This document shows, piece by piece, positions 55,667 through 64,000 of a DNA stretch of 64,000 nucleotides. The notes under the pieces were generated by a model. That model worked only from the letters and a program-made list of their open reading frames with translations. It had not been told where the DNA came from and did not search any database. Position 1 is the stretch's first letter, and each line of letters opens with the position of its first letter. This DNA comes from Nicotiana tabacum (lineage: Eukaryota > Streptophyta > Magnoliopsida > Solanales > Solanaceae). The stretch lies in contig NC_134082.1 in assembly GCF_000715075.1 (NCBI RefSeq), positions 61,591,466 to 61,655,465 on the forward strand, in the 5' to 3' direction. A program made the translations under genes and the position numbers.

Positions 55667-57710
55667 TGTCACACCTCCTTTTTCCGCCCCCGCAAGGGGT
55701 AAAGGAGTTTTTCCAATTAAAGGACAATCGAAACGGGATTTGTTTATTTGTTTCAGAGTCGCCACTTGGCAGATTTAGAGTGTCCCAAGTCACCAATTTA
55801 ATCCTGAATCGAGGAAAAGAATGACTCTGTATTACAGTCTGCGAACCAGAAATCCGGATAAGGAATTCTGTTAACCCAGGAGAAGGTGTTAGGCATTCCC
55901 GAGTTCCGTGGTTCTAGCACGGTCGCTCAACTATCATATTCGGCTTGTTTATCTGATTTTATACAATTATGCGCTCATGTGCAAGTTTTAACTCTTTACC
56001 GCTTTTATTATTATATTTTAAAAGATTGTGAACATCGTTTAAAAATATGTCTTTGGATTGCGTCACATGAAATGCACCCGCAATCTGGAACACATTTTTA
56101 TTCAATGTTTTGGGATTTGGATTTGGGTCGCATGAAATGCACACCCGAGTTTAAGAAGGTAAGATTATTAAAATGCGCGCCTAAAGCAGTTAGCATATTT
56201 ATTATTTTTGGGTAAGGTCGTGGAGTTCGCTAAACGGCCGATCCCGAGTTCTAAGTAATTAACACATACATTTTGTGAGGGCCCCGCAATCTGTGCATTT
56301 TATTTGGCGAGGCTCGTCTCATTTTTTATTTAAAAGGATAAACCTATAGTGACTACATTTTTTCTATTAAGTTCGACTCTAAAATAAAAGAAAATCCTTC
56401 AATTAATTACATGCTAAAAAATACGTAACTTATTAGTTATTAGTTTACGGCTAATGCAAATGGAAAATTGCAATCGAGTTTGTACAAAGAGAGATTGCTT
56501 TCGTTCTATATTCTATTATTTAATAACACTAGAACATGAGATTGACACACAATAATATCAAAACAAATTAACTATTCTTTGATTAATTTAAACTAACATT
56601 ATTAGATGAAGGAGTTATTATACATATGTGACCCCATTACTTATTAATCAATCAACTACATTTTTATACAAAGAAAGAAAAATTCTATTCAAACACAAAT
56701 ATAAACAGAAGGAATTCAACAGGAACAAAGCCTGGTTAATACTTCATTTCGCCTCAAGCCGAGAATGTACAAATGTGTACCTGGAAATGGCAGAAGAAAA
56801 GAAGCAGGAGTCAGCAGCAGTAATAACACAGCAACGCAACAGCAACCCACAACAGCAATTCGAACCAGATTCAAGGCCCAGAAAACTTTGAAGAAAACCC
56901 AAACAAACTCAATAGAACAAACCCAAAAGTTTGTAAAGAAAAACTAAACAGCAACAACCCATGCGTGTATTAAACCTGAAACTAAACTCGTTTCTCACTT
57001 TGTTTTTGTTTTCTCTTTTTAAACTCTACCACACTCTCTTCAGATTTTTAGAATGTATTCCTCTCTCAAAAATATTCTCCCCAAAAATCCTCTAAGTTCT
57101 TCCAAGTCTAAGTCCTTTTTTTTTTGTGAAATGTAGGAGAGGGAGATAGGGGTATTGGGTATTTGGGTTATGGACTGGGTCGACCCAGTTTGAAGTGGAT
57201 CGGGTCATGGGGAAGGTTGGGTATATTTTGGGCATGTGGCTTGAAATTGAAGAAGAGGCCCAATTCCGATTTTCTTTATATTTTTGCTCTCTTTTCTTCT
57301 TTTATTTTTCTAAAACTAAATTCTAAAAATCCTTAAATTATCATATAGAACTAAATTAATTTATAAAAGCGCAAATTAACTCCCAATAACAATTAACACA
57401 CAATTAAGTAATAATTAAGCATAAAATTGTACAATTGGACATTAAATGCTAAAAATGCAAAAGATGCCTATTTTTGTAATTTTTATTTTTGTAAAAAAAA
57501 CTTAATTACTAACAATTGTAAACTTAAATCCTAAACGCAAATGCGACGTATTTTTTATATTTTTTATTAATTTATAAAATAAACATGCGCAGGCAAATGC
57601 AAACAATACAAGTAACACAAAAATTCTCAAAATTGCACACCAAGGAAAATCGTTTTATTTTGAATTTTTTGGGAGTAATTCTTTCATAGGGCAAAAATCA
57701 CGTGCTTACA
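55667..57710 (-). repeat. 3' LTR of the second Ogre-type element
   Basis: The complement starts TGTAAGCACGTGATTTTTGC and ends GGAGGTGTGACA; 2,044 bp. It shares its 3' end with the large LTR (ACCGTGCTAGAACCACGG) but is about half the length. Confidence 0.92.
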
Positions 57711-57724
57711 GCTGCTCCTCTTTG
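57711..57724 (-). other. Polypurine tract of the second element
   Basis: The complement reads AAAGAGGAGCAGC immediately before the LTR start. Confidence 0.75.
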
Positions 57725-57811
57725 CCCGAAGACACGAAGGGTTTTCGTGCAAAGATAAAGTGAGCGATTTTGCCCATCCGAGTACTCCGTGTGAAGCATT
57801 TTTTGAAAAAG

Positions 57812-57883
57812 ATTTAACTGAACCTTTGCTTCAAAGGTTTCCTACATATCCCTGGCTAGAAGGGAATCAGGTTAATGTAGTTC
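57812..57883 (-). other. Structured motif, copy E (before the polypurine tract)
   Basis: Helix 1: CTACA with TGTAG. Helix 2: TCCCT with AGGGA, loop TCTAGCC. Helix 3: AACCTTT with AAAGGTT, 5-nt loop. Same place and same helix 1 variant as copy D. Confidence 0.8.
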
Positions 57884-57899
57884 GGGAAGTTTTTGGTAG

Positions 57900-58715
57900 C
57901 TGGGACTACCATGGGACTGCAATGTTACTGCTGTTGCATGCAATGTTACTGCAATGTTACTGCAATTGGAAAGCTGATGGCATATTTTGAAGTCATTTCT
58001 CACTTGTTCTGACCAAACAGACTCTACTGGGGAATTTTTCTATGAAAGAAGAAAGATAAACAAAACGAAAAGGGACCGAATAAAAAACAAAGGAAAAAGA
58101 TGACTCTTTAACAAGAGAAACTATAAATAAAAGCCTATCAAACGCAAATACCGACTCTAATAATCATGACATGCACATGTGGCATATCCTCTGCCGTCAA
58201 CCATCTTTCAAGATCTTCACTTGGCGATTCTCCATTTGATTCTCAATCTTATTCGACTTGTAGTGCCCGAAGGGTTTTTACTATCAAGCCTCTCTCATTT
58301 TGGTTTTTCTCTCAGCTTTCATCGCCTTATGGTGTCCGTAAAGATTTTCACCGATAAGACTTTCTCATTTGTATCACTTTCCAGCTGGGGATTTGGAGTG
58401 TTTCCGGTATGATTCTCTCTACTGTGGATTAGAGTCCTTTCTGCTGTGGAACAGAGTGTTATGTTCACCGGTAAGACTCTCATTTGTCTGACTTGGCATC
58501 TTTTGAAGACTGATCAGAAGGTCTTTCTTTGGACCGTAATGTGGGGTTTTGGATAGGCTAGAAAGAAAGGGTTTTAAAGGCTCAAAAACAAATCAATTTG
58601 GGGTTCAAAATTATAACTTTCGGAACCATATTTGTTTACAACAAGCGCAACCCTTGCCCCAGTTTCTTGCTTGGGATTATTATTATTATTTCTTTTTTTA
58701 AAATTTTTTGTTACA
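57900..58715 (-). other. 3' region of the second element between motifs E and F
   Basis: Noncoding. 58170-58500 carries degenerate units with ATGAGA and GGTGAAAAT-type words matching 18111-18287 of the large element. A short TGCAATGTTACTGC repeat occurs at 57920-57963. Confidence 0.6.
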
Positions 58716-58776
58716 CTATGACCGAGTCGTGAGGTGCTTACGTATCCTCTTTGAGGAATCAAGTCAAACGTAGTTC
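58716..58776 (-). other. Structured motif, copy F
   Basis: Helix 1: TACG with CGTA (the outermost pair is lost). Helix 2: TCCTC with GAGGA over an AAA loop. Helix 3 is weak (ACC with GGT). This is the least well preserved copy and corresponds to copy C. Confidence 0.65.
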
Positions 58777-58877
58777 CTAATTCCTCTTTTTTTTTCATTT
58801 ACCTATTATTTTCTTTTCTTTTCTTTCTTTTCATCATTTCTCCTTTCTCTTTTGTCGTTTTGTTGTTTTCTTTTCTT

Positions 58878-58909
<32 letters not shown>

Positions 58910-60039
58910 CTTTACCTATCATGCTTGTGTTTTCTAGTCGTTGCTACTGATTCCGAACGAGGGGTACGAAAGAAAGATAAATAAGGCTCAAAAGGGGTAA
59001 CGAAGGATAAAGTGTTTAGGTAGCAGAACAAAATGCCTTCGTCATTCCAGTCTTCAAAACATGCCAAGTGCAAACAACACAATTAAACAAAGATTTGTAG
59101 CCTCTTCTAATGGTGCTGGACTTGACAATTATATTCACACATTTGCTTTTTCATTTGTCATTTCTAAAGCACCGTTGTGCGACACTCTCACTCTCATTAT
59201 CATGAACGACCCTCATGCCAATTTGGCGAATCTTGCTTTTAATGGTTTTCTTTGTGTTTTACTTGCCCTAGTTCCACATGACTTGAGCTCCGAATAATCT
59301 CAAACCGTCCTTATTTTCTTTAAATGTTCTGATCACCTTTCCGGGGTTTTATGATTAACTTTTAAGATTAGGCCCAAACTGTGTGCGCATGTCATGTCAC
59401 TAGAATCGGCGCTGAATAAAAATGATAAAAGGACTAAACAAAAAGATGACTAGAAATAATAAAAGACCGGATTTGCTTTAGACTAATGGTGAAATGGTTT
59501 GAATAACAAAACAAACAAAACAAACCAGAATAAAATCCTAAAACAAACCTGGACAAAACTACACAAACCGCTATGACAAAAAATGGAAAGATAAGAGGAT
59601 TTGACACAATACAACATCTGTATTACAATCATAAGAATAATCCGGACAACAGAAATGACAACAAAATAAGCCACCAAAAGCTTCTCTCTTGCTAACCAAG
59701 GAACGGAGCGTCCTCTCACTTTATCAAAACTGACATTTTAGCCACTGATCCTCGCATTAGTATTGCCAAGACCATTACCAACTTCAATATCATCAACCTT
59801 AGTCAACAAGTTCCCAATAGGACTCGAGTGCTTCTGTCATCAGGCCTGATCCCCGCAAAGTGTGCTTCTGGATCTTGTATTTCCGGCTTACCACAAACCA
59901 ACCACCTTAACCTTCTTTGTGATTCAAAACAAAACATGTTAGAATGGACTCAGTCGGTCCTCAATATTAACAACATCTTTTTTCCCTTCTTTTTTTTTCT
60001 TTTTCTTTTTTTTTCGATTTTTTTTCTTTTTTTTTGTTG
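58777..60039 (-). other. Internal region of the second element where gag-pol would be expected
   Basis: Only 1.26 kb instead of about 7.8 kb in the large element. It is noncoding, with CT-rich tracts at 58800-58915 and 59980-60040. I find no gag, RT or integrase phrase in any frame. Confidence 0.65.
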
Positions 60040-60104
60040 TGGTCGAATCTTATGGAGATTGCCTACGTATCATGACCCAGCATGAATCAGACCTTGCGTA
60101 GTTC
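60040..60104 (-). other. Structured motif, copy G
   Basis: Helix 1: CTACG with CGTAG. Helix 2: TCATG with CATGA, 6-nt loop. Helix 3: AATCT with AGATT, loop CCATA. Corresponds to copy B. Confidence 0.8.
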
Positions 60105-60526
60105 GGACAAAATGAAAGGTAACAACAATGAAACATTTTTTTTCTTTATCAATTTTCATAATAAAACAAACTGGGTTTCAAAGGTTTAAAGATGACCTAC
60201 AAACTCGAAAATCAAACAACCCACATATTCTAATCAAAAGATTTACAAACTCAAAAACAAAAGGCCAGCTCCCTTTCTCCGTGTGACAAATGCAACCAAA
60301 TGGTTATTTTGCAAATGTGGCCCCTTCCAAATTTCACATGAATTTTGAGGCCGGGGAGGATTATTTTATGTCACTTTACAAACTTGTCCATTCTTTTACG
60401 AAAATAGCCTTTCGACAACTGAAAGATACTCTAAGGCTATTTCGGCAAGAACGGTTTAAGACGCGGCCGAAGCTGGCTCGGCTTATTTTTGACTAAAAAT
60501 CCAAACGGTATTCACCTGACCGCTGA

Positions 60527-60901
60527 CTCGGGGACGAAGATTTTTAAGGCTGTGTGGGTCAACTGTACCAAAATCCTAAAAAAATGACCCAAGGTGGCTG
60601 TTTATACAAAGTCAGCCCTCCGGCGTCCCTTTCGGGAACATTCGGCTATTTTTGACAAAAAATAGCATCACCCGACTTATTTATGACTCTTTTTATCGTT
60701 TTTCAAAATAGAAAACTCAATATTGCAAACACGGCCTTTCAACGCCTCGGGGACGAAGATTTTTAAGGTTGTGTGGGTCAACTGGACCAAATCTTAAACA
60801 TGACCCAAAAGGTGGCTGTTTATGCAAAGTCAGCCTTCCGGCGTCCCTTTCGGGAACATTCAGCTATGTCTTGACAAAACAGCGTCACCCACTTCTTTAT
60901 G
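60527..60901 (-). repeat. Duplicated leader block (about 160-bp copies, 220-bp period)
   Basis: CTCGGGGACGAAGATTTTTA begins copies at about 60527 and 60747, both continuing through GTGTGGGTCAACTG, AAAGTCAGCC and GGCGTCCCTTTCGGGAACAT. The large element has one copy at 7550-7730. Confidence 0.85.
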
Positions 60902-60915
60902 ATGAAATTAAAATT

Positions 60916-60918
<3 letters not shown>

Positions 60919-60997
<79 letters not shown>
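60919..60997. repeat. (TA)n microsatellite, about 79 bp
   Basis: Uninterrupted TA dinucleotides next to the second leader-block copy. Confidence 0.95.
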
Positions 60998-61000
<3 letters not shown>

Positions 61001-61102
61001 CTATTTTTTGCAAAAGGGGAGGTGAGACATCACCCGACTTATTTATGACATGTTTTTTTTGTTTATTTATTTGTTTTTGGCTATTTTAGCAAAAGGGGAG
61101 GT

Positions 61103-61163
61103 TGGACCCGATGAAGGTTGCCTACGTATCTCACATCCGGTGAGAATCAAACCCGCGTAGTTC
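61103..61163 (-). other. Structured motif, copy H
   Basis: Helix 1: CTACG with CGTAG. Helix 2: TCTCA with TGAGA, 7-nt loop CCGGATG. Helix 3: ACCT with GGGT (one G-U pair), loop TCATC. Nearly identical to copy A. Confidence 0.8.
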
Positions 61164-62661
61164 GGGAGATCATGAATAAAGTAAATAAACTAACTTTTAT
61201 TTATTTATTTTTATTTTTATTTTTATTTATTTTTTGAAGGAAAGACTTATAAAGAAGAAAGGGAGCATTTTTTAAAAGAAGGATTTCTAAAGAATTTTTT
61301 TTTTGAATTTTGAAAGAGAAACTTCTAAAGAGGAAAGAAAATATTTTTGGAATTTTACTTTCAATGAAAGAAATGTTTCTAAAAAATATTTTTGAATTTT
61401 GACTTTTCTTTTCAATTTTGAAAAAAGAATGAAAATACTTTCGGATTTTTGGAAGAAATTAAAAGAAAATATTTTTTTTTTTTTATTTTTTTTAAAAACA
61501 ATTAAAAAGACTTTCTAAAGACATCAATAATGAAAAATATTTTTGGATTTTTTCTTGAAAATTGGGGGTCTAAAAAAAACTTTTCTAGAAAGGAAATAAA
61601 AAAAATACTTTTTGGATTTATATATAATATATATATATTGCAACAAATAATAAAACCACGTTCAATGCAAGACTCTTTTTATTTTCATTTTTGGCATTTT
61701 TATAAACAAATAAATAAATAAAAAAATTTAAAAACAAGACTCTTTTTTCATTTTCATTTTTCATGGCAAGACAAACTATTTTTCTTTTTCTTCTTTTTTT
61801 TTCATTTTGAAAACAAGACAAAGTGAAGATTTTTTTTTCGTTTCAACAAAATGACTAACCTATTCTTCAACCTAAAAATAAGAGACTCTTTTCTATTTTT
61901 TTTCTTTTGCTTTTTTTTTTGAGTGAAACAAACTATATAAAAAAAATGTTTTTTTTTCATTTTTCCCAAAATTTCGGCAGAATTTCGCCAGTATTTGGAC
62001 ATTGTTATTTTTTCAAAACAGAAGAGTAACCCTATACACTGCTATTTTCCTTTCTTTCTCTTTTTTTTTTAAATTTTTTTTTCCAATATTCAAAAACCGG
62101 TCATCATGCAAGTCCAAAGCAAATAAATGCACAAGCAGTGAGTAGGATGCATCAAGATGGTCTTTTCTGTTTCGGGTTGCTATTCCTAGACGGACTCAAC
62201 CCCTGTGTTGAGTCCCCTAAGTAAAAAATGCACATGATGCAGATAAGCGTTCCTACTAGGGATCCGGTATGAAGTTGAGTTATTCTAGGTTCAGAACCTG
62301 GGTGTTTGTTCTAGACCTGGCTTACCCGAGCGGACAGCTCGAGCCGAGGGAGGGCAGCGTACCGGGAATACAGAAGCTTCACCGGCTTAGCAACTTGTCC
62401 GAACCTCGTTCTAAATTGGGATTTGACACTATACAGAAAAGAAATCGTACGAAGTACACCCTTCTTCATGATTCAGAAGACTCAGAGAGGATATGGGTTT
62501 CGGCACAGTTTATATACAGTTCACAAAATATCAAAGCGGTAAAAGCAGTTAGTTAACACATTAAGCAGGGATCATGTAACAAAATCAGATAAAACTAAAC
62601 ATAACAATTTATCTAAGCTCGAGTTTCTAACCTTGAACCAGTGGTTCTAGTCACCTATTTA
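61164..62661 (-). other. Leader of the second element
   Basis: 61190-62090 is dominated by A/T homopolymer runs, much longer than the matching stretch of the large element (7160-7430). 62100-62275 matches 6985-7150. No gene is seen. Confidence 0.6.
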
Positions 62662-62679
62662 TCCCCAGCAGAGTCGCCA
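62662..62679 (-). other. Primer-binding site of the second element
   Basis: Complement TGGCGACTCTGCTGGGGA, four bases (GCTC) from the LTR; identical to 6589-6606. Confidence 0.85.
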
Positions 62680-62683
62680 GAGC

Positions 62684-64000
62684 TGTCACACCTCCTTTTT
62701 CCGCCCCCGCGAGAGGTAAAGGAGTTTTTCCAATTAAAGGACAATCGAAATGAGATTTGTTTATTTGTTTCAGAGTCGCCACTTGGGAGATTTAGGGTGT
62801 CCCAAGTCACCAATTTAATCCCGAATCGAGGAAAAGAATGACTCTGTATTACAGTCTGCGAACCAGAAATCCGGATAAGGAATTCTGTTAACCCGGGAGA
62901 AGGTGTTAGGCATTTCCGAGTTCCGTGGTTCTAGCACGGTCGCTCAACTATCATATTCGGCTTGTTTATCTGATTTTATACAATTATGCGCTCATGTGCA
63001 AGTTTTAACTCTTTACCGCTTTTATTATTATATTTTAAAAGAATGTGAACATCGTTTAAAAATATGTCTTTGCATTGCGTCACATGAAATGCACCCGCAA
63101 TCCGGAACACATTTTTATTCAATGTTTTGGGATTTGGATTTGGGTCGCATGAAATGCACACCTGAGTTTAAGAAGGTAAGATTATTAAAATGCACGCCTA
63201 AAGCAGTTAGCGTATTTATTATTTTTGGGTAAGGCCATGGAGTTCGCTAAGCGGCCGATCCCGAGTTCTAAGTAATTAACACATACATTTTGTGAGGGCC
63301 CCGCAATCTGTGCGTTTTATTTGGTGAGGCTGGTCTCATTTTTTATTTAAAAGGATAAACCTATAGTGACTATATTTTTTCTATTAAGTTCGTCTCTAAA
63401 ATAAAAGAAAATCCCTCAATTAATTACATGCTAAAAAAGACGTAACTTATTAGTTATTAGTTTACGGCTAATGCAAATGGAAAATTGCAATCGAGTTTGT
63501 ACAAAGAGAGATTGCTTTCGTTCTATATTCTATTATTTAATAACACTAGAACATGAGATTGACACACAATAATATCAAAACAAATTAACTATTCTTTGAT
63601 TAATTTAAACTAACATTATTAGATGAAGGAGTTATTATACATATGTGACCCCTTTACTTATTAGTCAATCAACTACATTTTAATACAAAGAAAGAAAAAT
63701 TCTATTCAAACACAAATCTAAACTGGAGGAATTCAACAGGAACAAAGCCTGGTTAATACTTCATTTCGCCTCAAGCCGAGAATGTACAAATGTGTACCTG
63801 GAAATGGCAGAATAAAAGAAGCAGGAGTCAGCAGCAGTAATAACACAACAACGCAACAGCAACCCAACAGTAGCAATTCGAACCAGATTCAAGGCCCAAA
63901 AAACTTTGAAGAAAACCCAAACAAACTCAATAGAACAAACCCAAAAGTTTGTAAAGAAAAACTAAATAGCAACAACCCATGCGTGTATTAAACCCGAAAC
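62684..64000 (-). repeat. 5' LTR of the second element, cut by the window end
   Basis: Matches 55667-56983 almost base for base. About 730 bases should lie beyond the window. Confidence 0.92.

Larger units (their letters stand above)
55667..64000 (-). mobile_element. Second Ogre-type element, internally deleted and non-coding (runs off the window)
   Basis: In minus-strand sense: 5' LTR from beyond 64000 to 62684, primer-binding site 62679-62662 identical to that of the large element, a 5-kb internal region, polypurine tract 57724-57711, 3' LTR 57710-55667. The internal region has no gag, protease, RT or integrase sequence that I can recognise, yet keeps the leader blocks, all four structured motifs and the 3' ATGAGAGAG repeats. 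It is therefore a non-autonomous derivative that would need proteins from a full element. The 1.3 kb of LTR seen twice differs at roughly 35-40 positions by eye (about 3 percent). Confidence 0.9.

Noticed and set aside
55886..56215. 109-codon frame repeated at 62903-63232
   Set aside because: Inside the LTRs of the second element; duplicated only because the LTRs are.

Overview
The window is plant nuclear DNA, most likely from a Solanaceae genome of the Nicotiana type. Evidence: two intact intron-containing plant genes with GT-AG introns, a tobacco TS-type SINE tail, giant Ogre/Tat-type LTR retrotransposons, plant LINEs and several MITEs. There is no bacterial or organellar gene organisation. 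The two host genes are on the minus strand: an SR45a/transformer-2-like splicing factor (28876-31542, 7 coding exons, 215 aa) and a phospholipase D of the delta type (39062-48421, 10 coding exons, 856 aa, both HKD motifs intact). I assembled both exon sets by eye from splice sites and reading phase.

Most of the rest is nested mobile DNA. From left to right: the 3' end of an Ogre-type LTR (1-717); a LINE (718-2717) split by a 22.9-kb Ogre-like element (2718-25659, 5-bp target duplication CAAAG) and resuming at 25665 in the same frame; the SR gene; an old LINE relic (about 33064-38480) split by a younger LINE (33447-37904, 16-bp target duplication); a U6 snRNA pseudogene; the PLD gene, with a SINE and two foldback MITEs in its introns; nested MITEs and a hAT-like element (48743-50701); two copies of another LTR-like repeat in inverted orientation (51046-55666); and a second, internally deleted Ogre-type element on the minus strand (55667 to beyond 64000).

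The large element has the Ogre plan: 3.9-kb LTRs, primer-binding site, an extra ORF1 upstream of gag, gag-protease in one frame, a likely intron acceptor, reverse transcriptase with RNase H, a second RNase H, integrase, and a long 3' region holding a tandem array. Its ORFs carry nine in-frame stops and two frameshifts, so this copy cannot be autonomous.

The most interesting observation is a roughly 65-nt noncoding motif present eight times: four times in each Ogre-type element, at matching positions. It starts GAACTAC and contains GATAYGTA. All copies can fold into the same arrangement of helices, and the stem sequences differ between copies while staying paired, which is the signature of a conserved RNA structure. 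The second element has no recognisable ORFs but keeps all four copies. I do not know a described family that matches it.
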